From: CAIWHR01 sp963781285
GTDB lineage: Bacteria > Pseudomonadota > Gammaproteobacteria > Burkholderiales > Casimicrobiaceae
Direction of reading: 5' to 3'
NCBI GenBank assembly: GCA_963781285.1
Contig: CAWAFI010000023.1
Span: 1-64,000 of the forward strand
DNA: 64,000 nt
Shown here: positions 26,081 to 33,489 of the stretch, piece by piece
Numbering within the stretch: the stretch's first letter is position 1
Layout of the letters: each line of letters begins with the position of its first letter
Notes under the pieces: model-generated
Told to the model about the DNA's origin: nothing
Databases searched by the model: none
What the model saw: only the letters and a program-made list of their open reading frames with translations
Program-made: the position numbers and the translations under genes

Positions 26081-28255
26081 ATGCACGAGAGAAACGAAGG
26101 TATCCAAAGCGGCATCAAGGACGTCCGGCGGGCAGCGCAATCGCTTGCTCGCGAGATTCCGGCGCGGCTCGCCCCGCTGGCGCGAGTCGCCTACAACTTC
26201 CATTGGGTGTGGCACGCGGACGGAGAGCGGGTGTTTCGCGCTGTCGACAGCTACCGCTGGCGATTGTGTCGCCAAAACCCAGTGCGCTTCCTCGAGGAGG
26301 CAACCCAGGAATCTCTGGAAAGGGCGGCGTCCGACCTGTCACTGGTCAGGCGGGCGGAGGCGCTGCGTAACTCCCTGGAGGAAGAGCTGGCGCGACCGGC
26401 GCGCGAATTAGACGGTGTAGCCTCCCTGGAACACCCGATCGCGTTCTTCTGCGCCGAGTTCGGCGTGCATCGCTCCCTGCCGATCTACTCGGGCGGGCTA
26501 GGCGTGTTGGCGGGGGATATCCTGAAGGAGGCGTCGGATCGGGCCTTGCCCATGATCGGCATAGGGCTGATGTACCGGCAGGGGTACTTTCACCAGCGCG
26601 TCGACGCGGCAGGCTGGCAGCACGAGTACTGGTACGAGACCGATCCGGAACGTCGTCCGTGCGTCCTGGTCACGCGCGAAGATGGTGCTCCGCTCACCGT
26701 CGAGGTGCCGATCTGGGATGAGGCGGTGTCGGTCAACGTGTGGCGGGTCGAGGTCGGGAGAGTGCCGCTGTTTCTGCTCGACACTGAAGTTCCCGGGAAC
26801 AACCCGCGGCAGCGCTTTGTGAGCGCCCGGCTCTACGAAGGCAATCGCCAGATTCGCCTGGCTCAGTATGCGTTGATTGGCATCGGCGGGATTCGCGTCC
26901 TGGATGCCTTGGGGATCGACCCTTCCATCATCCATATGAACGAAGGTCACTCCGTCACCGCGACCATGGAACTGCTAAGTCGGGAGAGGGAGCGCGGCGC
27001 GAGCTTCGCCGAAGCCCACGAGAAGGTGCGTCGGCGAGTAGTATTTACCACTCACACCCCCGTGCCCGCGGGCAACGAAACCTACGCGACCGACGAGGTG
27101 ATGACGGTGTTCCCCGGCGCGGCCCGGCGACTCAGTGGCGACATGGAGAACCTCCTTTCGCTGGGTCGCTTCAACCCTGCCGACCGCGACGAGCCTATGA
27201 ACATGACGGCGCTCGCGATGCGCATGAGCCGTTCGACCAACGGCGTCAGCAAGATCCACGGTGGCGTTGCACGACGCATGTGGCAGGGGCTTTTCCCCGG
27301 TCGTTCCGTCGAAGAGGTGCCCATCACCCACGTCACCAACGGAGTCCACGTCCCGAGTTGGATTTCGCCGTTGATGCGACGTCTGCTGGACCAGTACCTG
27401 ATGCCGGGCTGGCAGACCCACGGGCGGGTCACCGACCCCGCGACGTGGGCGGCCATCGACAGGATTCCGGATGCGGAGCTGTGGGCCGTCCGGCAGGAGT
27501 ACGGCAGATGGCTGGCGCATTGGGTCCAGTCCAAGACCGTCACCGACCGGCTCACGCGAGGCGATGCGATGGAGTATGCGATGAAGGCCGCCAGCACGTT
27601 CGACGCCGAGGTGCTCACACTGGGGTTCGCGCGCCGGCTGGCAACCTACAAGCGGCTTCATCTGCTAATCCAGGATCCCGAAAGGGTGTTGCGCCTGCTG
27701 GACGCCCCCCAACCGATACAGTTGTTGTTCGCCGGCAAGGCTCACCCCCGCGATGATGACGCCAAGCGCGTCCTGGCCCGCATGTTCAATCTGAAGTCCG
27801 ACCCGCGCCTCGGCGGGCGCGTCGCCTTCCTCGAGGACTACGACATCGGCCTGGCGAGCATCATGACGAACGGGTGCGGTGTCTGGATCAACCTGCCGCG
27901 GCCGCCACTGGAAGCGAGCGGCACCAGCGGCATGAAGGCCGCATGCAACGGTGTGCTGAACCTGAGCGTGCTCGACGGCTGGTGGGCCGAAGCCTACGAC
28001 GGCAGCAACGGCTGGGCGATCGATGGCAGCGAGGATGCCGACACGGCGGCGAAGGATGCCCGCGACGCGGCAGCCTTGTTCGATTTGCTGGAAAGGGAAG
28101 TCATCCCGATGTACTACGACCGCGATGCCGCGGGCATCCCGCACGCCTGGGTTGCGCGCATCAAGGCATCGCTGCGCACCATCGGACCGCGGTTCTGCGC
28201 GACGCGCATGCTGGACGAGTACGTGCGGAAGATTTATGCGCCCGCACAACCCTGA
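26081..28255 (+). CDS. glgP: alpha-glucan (glycogen/maltodextrin) phosphorylase, short form
   Basis: PLP-dependent glycosyltransferase releasing glucose 1-phosphate from alpha-1,4-glucans. At 724 aa it is of the alpha-glucan phosphorylase group with the N-terminal DUF3417 region (ARVAYNFHWVWH). Catalytic and cofactor regions are intact: FCAEFGVHRSLPIYSGGLGVLAGD, THVTNGVHVPSW, LGFARRLATYKR, LLFAGKAHPRD, and the PLP lysine in EASGTSGMKAACNG. ATG 26081 (MHERNEG) is preferred; a GTG at 26036 would add 15 residues. No glycogen synthesis genes are near. Confidence 0.85.
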   Translation: MHERNEGIQSGIKDVRRAAQSLAREIPARLAPLARVAYNFHWVWHADGERVFRAVDSYRWRLCRQNPVRFLEEATQESLERAASDLSLVRRAEALRNSLEEELARPARELDGVASLEHPIAFFCAEFGVHRSLPIYSGGLGVLAGDILKEASDRALPMIGIGLMYRQGYFHQRVDAAGWQHEYWYETDPERRPCVLVTREDGAPLTVEVPIWDEAVSVNVWRVEVGRVPLFLLDTEVPGNNPRQRFVSARLYEGNRQIRLAQYALIGIGGIRVLDALGIDPSIIHMNEGHSVTATMELLSRERERGASFAEAHEKVRRRVVFTTHTPVPAGNETYATDEVMTVFPGAARRLSGDMENLLSLGRFNPADRDEPMNMTALAMRMSRSTNGVSKIHGGVARRMWQGLFPGRSVEEVPITHVTNGVHVPSWISPLMRRLLDQYLMPGWQTHGRVTDPATWAAIDRIPDAELWAVRQEYGRWLAHWVQSKTVTDRLTRGDAMEYAMKAASTFDAEVLTLGFARRLATYKRLHLLIQDPERVLRLLDAPQPIQLLFAGKAHPRDDDAKRVLARMFNLKSDPRLGGRVAFLEDYDIGLASIMTNGCGVWINLPRPPLEASGTSGMKAACNGVLNLSVLDGWWAEAYDGSNGWAIDGSEDADTAAKDARDAAALFDLLEREVIPMYYDRDAAGIPHAWVARIKASLRTIGPRFCATRMLDEYVRKIYAPAQP

Positions 28256-28303
28256 ATGGCCATTCCCCCGCCAGCAGCGTCATCCAGCGAGGAGGAACAG
28301 TCC

Positions 28304-28375
28304 ATGAAAGCAAGGCTGGTCTTAGGCTTGATCGTGGCATTGGCTCGCACTTCGTCCGTTGGCCTGAGCCCGTAG
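28304..28375 (+). CDS. possible 23-aa peptide with a strong ribosome site
   Basis: ATG at 28304 follows GAGGAGGAAC at good spacing and encodes MKARLVLGLIVALARTSSVG plus three residues before TAG. It looks like the beginning of a signal peptide, so it may be what is left of a secreted-protein gene or a leader peptide. The remaining gap up to 28556 shows nothing else. Confidence 0.25.
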   Translation: MKARLVLGLIVALARTSSVGLSP

Positions 28376-28556
28376 CTATCTTCGGCGCCCGTCTCTGATC
28401 GACGGAGCGAGTGTGCGGCAATCGCTCCTTCAAGCGCCTTCACCCGCGCCGAGAGCGCGGCGAGCGCCCGGGAGAGATCGGCGTTGGGGATCAACATCGC
28501 AGAGCTCAGCCTCCGCGATCGAATCGGGTTCTATTCAAATTCCGGAGCCACCGGAC

Positions 28557-30212
28557 ATGCTGTCAAGACTCAAGCGTTCGACCAAGCGCCTGCTGGCGCT
28601 GCTCGCCCTACTTCCGGCTGCAGTGCTCATTCTCGGCGCGATCTACATGCTCGGAATGGAGCATCTCGAAGGGACTCCGCGCACCTTCCTGCAAAGCATT
28701 CAGTGGGCTTCCGAAACACTCACGACCACGGGCTACGGTGGCGACAATCGCTGGAACCACCCGGCTGTTGCCTTGTTCGTCATCCTTGGCCAGTTTCTCG
28801 GCCTGTTTCTCGTTTTCCTGATCTTCCCGATATTCGTCTTACCCTACGTTGAGGAACGGTTCGAAGTTCGCTTGCAGCGCGTGCTGCCGCCGATGGACGG
28901 AAGAGTGCTTTTCTACCGCTATGGACCGGCAATCGAGCCCTTGCTGGAGGAATTCACTCGCACGAATAGTCCTTTCGTCATTTTCGAAGAGGACATGGCA
29001 CTGGCGCGCAATCTGCGTGATCGTGGCTACAACGTGGTCTTCGGCCAGCTGGCCGAAGATCCTTCTGTCATGTCGCATGCAAGCCAGGCGCGGGCGGTAG
29101 TCGCCAATGCGGGCGATCGCGCCAATGCAACCTGCACGCTCATTGTGCGCGAATCAGGTTTCACTGGTCCGCTCTATGCGTTGGCTGACGATCCGCTATA
29201 CCGACCACCGATGATTCAGATTGGCGCCACCGATGTATTCACACCGGCGCATGTGCTCGGCGCCGCCTTGGCTTCCCGCGCTAGCGTGCGCATCAGCCCG
29301 CCGGCAGAAGGCATGCACCTGCTCGGAACCACGGTGGGAATGGCTGAATTCCGGGTCGGGCCGGCAAGCCCGCTGGCCGGGAAGCGGCTTGGTGATTTGC
29401 ATCTTCGCGAACAACATGGCGTGTCCGTCATCGGGCAATGGTTCGGGGGAATCTTTACCCCGGTCAAGGGACCGGAGACGCAAGTGCACCCAAGCGCAAT
29501 TCTCGTCGTTGTTGGTGCCCACGCCAATCTGGAAAAAGTCGAACGTATGGCCATGCCGATCCGTCGAACCGGCCCGATCGTGGTGGCGGGCTACGGCGCA
29601 GTAGGGCACAAAGTGATTGAAATGCTGCATGACGCCGGAGAAACCTGTGTCGTGATTGACCGGGAATCCGCTTCGGGGGTCGATATTGTAGGCAACGTAC
29701 TCGATCAAGCAACCCTCGATCAGGCGAGAGTTCGTGAGGCAAGTGCGGTCATTCTCGCGTTGAGCGATGACAGCGAATCCGTATTTGCGACGGCCGCAGT
29801 GCGCGACTACGCACCGGAGGTGCCACTCATTGTGCGGGTGCTTCGGTCACCCAATACGGCGCGGCTTTACCGTTCAGGCGCCGACTTCGCCATTTCGGTG
29901 GGACAGGTCGCCGGACAGATTCTTGCTCATCATCTGCTTGACGAGCAGGTCATTAACGTCGAAACCCGGATCAAATTCACTCGGTTGAGCGCTGGCACCC
30001 TGGCCGGCGCGCATCCGTGGCGCAGTGAGGCCGTCGACAGAACGGGGGCCAAGGTCATCGCAGTAGAGCGTGGACATGACGTGCTCATCGAATTCGAAGA
30101 TGACTTCTTGGTGCGCCCGGATGACGCGCTATTCGTCTGTGGGTCGATCAACAGTCTGGAGCGCTACCAGCGGGAGTTCCAGGCTACAACAGCACCAACA
30201 GTTCGCGCATAA
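28557..30212 (+). CDS. potassium channel with two RCK (TrkA-N/TrkA-C) units
   Basis: 551 aa. Two N-terminal transmembrane helices (residues 12-33 and 60-90) flank a pore loop with selectivity filter TTTGYGG. The cytoplasmic part has two Rossmann-like RCK regions: the first begins GRVLFYRYGPAIEPLLEEF, and the second is a typical TrkA-N, PIVVAGYGAVGHKVIEML, followed by a TrkA-C domain at the end. Such proteins gate K+ in response to ligands such as Ca2+ or nucleotides. The ATG at 28557 directly precedes the first helix; the open frame upstream is not protein-like. Confidence 0.83.
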   Translation: MLSRLKRSTKRLLALLALLPAAVLILGAIYMLGMEHLEGTPRTFLQSIQWASETLTTTGYGGDNRWNHPAVALFVILGQFLGLFLVFLIFPIFVLPYVEERFEVRLQRVLPPMDGRVLFYRYGPAIEPLLEEFTRTNSPFVIFEEDMALARNLRDRGYNVVFGQLAEDPSVMSHASQARAVVANAGDRANATCTLIVRESGFTGPLYALADDPLYRPPMIQIGATDVFTPAHVLGAALASRASVRISPPAEGMHLLGTTVGMAEFRVGPASPLAGKRLGDLHLREQHGVSVIGQWFGGIFTPVKGPETQVHPSAILVVVGAHANLEKVERMAMPIRRTGPIVVAGYGAVGHKVIEMLHDAGETCVVIDRESASGVDIVGNVLDQATLDQARVREASAVILALSDDSESVFATAAVRDYAPEVPLIVRVLRSPNTARLYRSGADFAISVGQVAGQILAHHLLDEQVINVETRIKFTRLSAGTLAGAHPWRSEAVDRTGAKVIAVERGHDVLIEFEDDFLVRPDDALFVCGSINSLERYQREFQATTAPTVRA

Positions 30213-30248
30213 CGGGCCGGTAGTCTTCGCTGACGCATCCATGAGTCG

Positions 30249-30798
30249 CTACCCGTGAAGCAAACGGTCGTATTCACGTTTGACGACCGCATAACACTCG
30301 CAAGCTCGCGCTTCCAACCCAGGGCGATCAATTACTCTGACGCGACCGCGCCGATAGTCGATCAAGCCCGCATTCTGTAGCCGTCCCGCAGCCTCCACAA
30401 CACCCTGCCGACGTACCCCGAGCATATTGGCGATCAACTCCTGCGTCATCGTCAGTTCATCGGAGCGCAGTCGGTCCAGACTCAATAACAGCCAGCGACA
30501 CAATTGCTGATCCAGCGAATGATGCCGATTGCAGACCGCGGTTTGTGCCATCTGCGAAATCAGGGCCTGCGTGTAGAGCTCAAGGAGAAGTTGAAGGCCG
30601 GCCTCGTCCGCACCGAAGAGGCCGAAGCGTGAACCGGGTGGGGAATTTTCGATTCCCATACCTGGGCGTGTGGCGCGACCAAGAATCGCCGCATGTCGAC
30701 GCGGCATCGCCGTGCTGGCGATAGTGGACTCCGTGCCCTTTGCATTGCACGAGCAGCGGATCGTTGGCAGCTATTTCCGCTTCAGCCCTGTTCGTCAT
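30249..30798 (-). pseudogene. Crp/Fnr-type transcription regulator, truncated
   Basis: The C-terminal half is well preserved: QMAQTAVCNRHHSLDQQLCR, WLLLSLDRL, and the helix-turn-helix TMTQELIANMLGVRRQGVVE, ending AVVKREYDRLLHG. Just upstream, in another frame, MTNRAEAEIAANDPLLVQCK looks like a degraded end of the sensor domain. The cyclic-nucleotide-binding-fold domain (about 120 aa) is missing altogether. Intact members are about 230-250 aa. The remaining protein (153 aa from 30707) could still bind DNA if expressed, but without its sensor it is more likely a relic. Confidence 0.65.
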
Positions 30799-30878
30799 GT
30801 CTATCACCTCGATCATCGTTTCACCGCAGGCACCGCTCAGCTGATCGGGCCCTCGCGACCTGCCGGGAGTCGCAACAC

Positions 30879-31208
30879 CTAGTGTGACGCTCGGCCTTCT
30901 TCCTTCGCCTGCTCGGCCTCCTGCTGGGCGCGCCGACGCTCCGCCAGGGTGCCGATTTGCTCGCCAAGGCGGCGAAGGATGTCGCCCGCAACTACTGCAG
31001 GCGCGCCATAGCCGACGACCATCCTCGCCAGCGTCCAAGTGAGTACGTCGACGAGGATGCGCGGCGACTCATGCGCTACCGCATCGTCGAGCAAGGCGTT
31101 CGCGGCGGTCAGGTATCGCAACTCGATCTGCTGCGTCGGCGAACAGTCAGCAACTCGGGTGGCCGGGGAAGAAGTTGCGGCCGGTTGGGCAAGGACGATT
31201 TCAGACAT
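30879..31208 (-). CDS. uncharacterised 109-aa protein downstream of two SAM-II-like aptamers
   Basis: Small, mostly helical, cytoplasmic protein with no recognised family. QQIELRYLTAANALLDDAV, PRILVDVLTWTLARMVVGYG and a charged C-terminal helix LAERRRAQQEAEQAKEEG (coiled-coil-like) can be seen. The start is firm: GAGGAG seven bases before the ATG. Its 5' leader holds two tandem SAM-II-like aptamers with an intrinsic terminator between them, so its expression is expected to fall when S-adenosylmethionine is plentiful. That would tie it to methionine or SAM metabolism, unless the leader was inherited from a deleted met gene. Confidence 0.65.
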   Translation of the reverse strand: MSEIVLAQPAATSSPATRVADCSPTQQIELRYLTAANALLDDAVAHESPRILVDVLTWTLARMVVGYGAPAVVAGDILRRLGEQIGTLAERRRAQQEAEQAKEEGRASH

Positions 31209-31252
31209 TCTCGTACTCCTCGAACAATGCGCCGCCTTGCGGCCGCGCGTTC

Positions 31253-31307
31253 GCCCCGTTTAGCAGTCTTGTTTAGCGTCGCCTGCAATTGAGGCTAAAT
31301 CGCGACG
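31253..31307 (-). promoter_or_regulatory. second SAM-II-like riboswitch aptamer, gene-proximal
   Basis: On the minus strand: stem GTCGC (31302-31306) and GCGAC (31278-31282) enclose GATTTAGCCTCAATTGCAG, followed by GCTAAACAAGACTGCTAAAC and GGGG. GATTTA-CC, ATTGCA and AAA-x-TGCTAAA-x-GGGG all match the SAM-II pseudoknot consensus. It ends 45 bases before the ATG of the 109-aa gene. No U-run follows, so control would be at translation. Recognised by pattern, not by a covariance search. Confidence 0.65.
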
Positions 31308-31395
31308 TAATCCACCTGCCGAGCGTGTAGACAGTGGGCCGGCTCAAGTCGTGAGCCCGCACACCCCTGCGTCACGCCATCGACGAAGCGGCAAC

Positions 31396-31430
31396 GAAAA
31401 AACCCGCCGGCGTTGCGCCAAGGCGGGTTC
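31396..31430 (-). terminator. intrinsic terminator behind the first SAM-II aptamer
   Basis: On the minus strand AACCCGCC and GGCGGGTT pair (8 bp) around CTTGGCGCAACGCCG-like loop sequence, followed by a run of six U. It lies between the two aptamers and is the expression platform of the upstream one. Confidence 0.8.
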
Positions 31431-31437
31431 TGGAACT

Positions 31438-31495
31438 ACTTCCGCTCTTAGCTGAATTTATTACGCGCCCGCAAGCTGGAATTCAAATCGGCGCA
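31438..31495 (-). promoter_or_regulatory. first SAM-II riboswitch aptamer, promoter-proximal
   Basis: Minus strand: GCGCC, GATTTGAATTCCAGCTTGCG, GGCGC, then GTAATAAATTCAGCTAAGAG. P1 is GCGCC/GGCGC. It is nearly the same as the metZ aptamer at 57.9 kb; the main change is GCTAAG where the consensus has GCTAAA. It is followed directly by a terminator. Confidence 0.8.
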
Positions 31496-31500
31496 AATCA

Positions 31501-31529
31501 ATATTAGACGCTGACGACCGCGCCGGCAA
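31501..31529 (-). promoter_or_regulatory. probable promoter of the tandem-riboswitch leader
   Basis: Minus strand TTGCCG (31524-31529) and TAATAT (31501-31506) with a 17-bp spacer would start transcription within a few bases of the first aptamer. Both hexamers are 4/6 matches. Confidence 0.4.
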
Positions 31530-31663
31530 TGCCACTCGTCGGCTTCACTTGGGCGGTCGTGCGAGCACCGCATTACATTGGGGCAGATTGGGCCGTGCCG
31601 ACGCCCTAGCGTCAACGACGACAAGGTTTGCATGCGCAGGCAGCGGGAGTATTAACCGTTAGG

Positions 31664-31879
31664 GGGTAGGTCTCAGCGTTAACTGAACACTTTCTTGACG
31701 TCGCGGTGGCAAAGTCTCAGCGTTGGCTGAACAGTCATGGTTTGCCTTTGAAAGGTTTGTTGGGACGATGGTAAGGCAACTCCCGAACCATGGCCCACCT
31801 AGCAAAAATGCAAATACCGTATACCAACTGTTCAGGCAACGCTGAGACTCGAGTGTTCAGTTAACGCTGAGACTTACCC
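31664..31879. mobile_element. 216-bp non-autonomous transposon remnant with doubled inverted ends
   Basis: Outer inverted repeats of 27 bp with one mismatch (left GGGTAGGTCTCAGCGTTAAC..., 31664-31690; right 31853-31879) are flanked by the direct repeat CGTTAGG (31657-31663 and 31880-31886), a target duplication. A second, inner pair GTCTCAGCGTTGGCTGAACA (31714-31735) and its near-complement (31827-31848) repeats the same motif. Two or more copies of the end motif at each side is the layout of IS21-type elements, so this is probably a deletion derivative lacking istA/istB. Confidence 0.72.
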
Positions 31880-31925
31880 CGTTAGGTCTTGTAGCTGGTC
31901 TCCAACTTGAAACAGGAAGCGCGAC

Positions 31926-32189
31926 TCAGCTTGCGTGCCTCTGCAGGTACTGTTGACCCTTAGCCGTCACAGTGACGACGCCCGCCACGCCCTGCTGGGC
32001 ATAACCGCCGATCACGAGCGCGTTGATGATCTCCGGCGCCTCAAAGCGCACGGAAATGCCTTTCGCACACCGACTCAAGACCTCAAGCTGTTCGCCTGTC
32101 AAATGCGTTGTGAAAGATGCGAGCGATTGCAACTCATCGGCAATTGGCAACGATTTCAGTGGGCGATTAGGTTTCATATGCTGGCTCAC
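31926..32189 (-). CDS. small uncharacterised protein, winged-helix-like
   Basis: 87 aa. TGEQLEVLSRCAKGISVRFEA followed by EIINALVIGGYAQQ and GVVTVTAKGQQYLQRH looks like a helix-turn-helix with a final wing strand (x-V-T-x-K-G-x-x-Y-L is common at the end of such mini-proteins). Start is GTG 32189 or the ATG four codons later. No family named; a small regulatory protein is a guess. Confidence 0.5.
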   Translation of the reverse strand: MSQHMKPNRPLKSLPIADELQSLASFTTHLTGEQLEVLSRCAKGISVRFEAPEIINALVIGGYAQQGVAGVVTVTAKGQQYLQRHAS

Positions 32190-32759
32190 CGTGACTAGGG
32201 CGATGATGCCATGCTTGTAACGCGTGCACTAAACAACCAGCAAACAAATGGCAGGTTCTTTCGGGGACGAACGAGTTGTCATCAACAGTACATCCCGGTT
32301 GCTCGACTTGACGGTGGGCAATCCCAGAATAGGTTGGCTCGTGGCCTGACGATTGCCCGCAGCAAAATCGAGAAGGTGTTGCGCCGCAGTCTTGTCGCTC
32401 GAAGCGTGTGCCGCAGCGGATTGTCACCAAGCGTGTGCGTTACAAGGTGTGGTAGCGATACCATAGATACGTATGTCGAGCGACCTTACGCTCACACACC
32501 TCCCAGGTACTCAGCCGACGCATGCCGACGGCCACCAGGCGCGCTCGCTGACGCTCGCGAAACGCCCGATGCCGGGCAATCACGGCGTCGCGGCAGACGT
32601 GCTACGCTGCTCGCGAGAGGCGTCGGCCGTTGGATTTTCTATCCTTAGACGCCCGGACGCGGACCTGCAGAACATCCGGCAACGCGCCAACGGGCCGCAG
32701 AAACGCAAGTCGGCGACTCGAGGGAGGGGGCGTCGCCGGCGACGATGGGGCGACCGACC
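32190..32759. other. 570-bp region without recognised gene
   Basis: Open frames here are short, unsupported by ribosome sites and without family-like sequence. Composition rises toward the very GC-rich efflux operon at its right end. It may contain the left boundary of that block and its promoter. Confidence 0.4.
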
Positions 32760-33489
32760 ATGCACGATCCCAAGGCAACCGATCGCGCCTTCGGCTCGCG
32801 GGACGAAGGCCGGCTGCTCGACGTTCTGATTCGCGCCGGCCTGATCCTGGCCCTGGCGATGGTGGCCGCCATCGGCGGCGACATCCTTAAGTTCGTCGCC
32901 GCCTTCATCATTGCCGGCATCGTGATGGCCTTCGGCGAGGCCGGGGACCGTGCCAGCCGGGCGATCTTCGGGCGCGTCGTCGATCCCGAGCGCGGCGACG
33001 AGTTCACCGTGCTGTCGGTGGCCACCATCCGCGCCGTCGCCCAAGGCGTGATCGGCATCACCTTCATTCAGGCCATCCTTGTCGGCTTGTGCCTGCTCCT
33101 CGCGGGCGTGCCGCTGGCCGGCGCGCTGGCGCTCGTGGTGCTCGTGCTCGGCATCGCACAGGTGCCGGCGCTGATCGTCACGCTGCCCGCTATCGCCTAT
33201 CTCTGGATGAGAGGCGGCTACGGCACCGTCGAGGCCGTCGTGTACTCGGTGCTGCTGTTCGTTGCCGGCATGGCCGACAACGTGCTCAAGCCGCTGATGC
33301 TCGGCCGCGGCGTCGATGCGCCGATGCCGGTGATCCTGCTCGGCGCGCTCGGCGGCATGGCCACGGCCGGCATCCTCGGCCTGTTCGTCGGTGCTCGCGC
33401 TGGGCTACCAGATCTTCATGGGTTGGGTCGCGGCCAACCCGGTCGCGCGACGGCCGGCCGGCGACGCCAGCGAGACCGCGGCGGAATGA
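32760..33489 (+). pseudogene. AI-2E family (PerM-like) transporter, N-terminally deleted and frameshifted
   Basis: Membrane protein remnant: GDILKFVAAFIIAGIVMAFG, QGVIGITFIQAILVGL, GIAQVPALIVTLPAIAYL, DNVLKPLMLGRGVDAP and GGMATAGILGLFVG are the second half of an AI-2E/PerM family protein (normally about 350 aa). Only about 40 residues precede this, so roughly 100-150 N-terminal residues are missing. At 33391 the frame changes: the proper C-terminus VLALGYQIFMGWVAANPVAR continues in another frame to TGA at 33487-33489, which overlaps the ATG of the next gene. Uncorrected, the frame appears fused to the outer-membrane lipoprotein. Confidence 0.65.
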
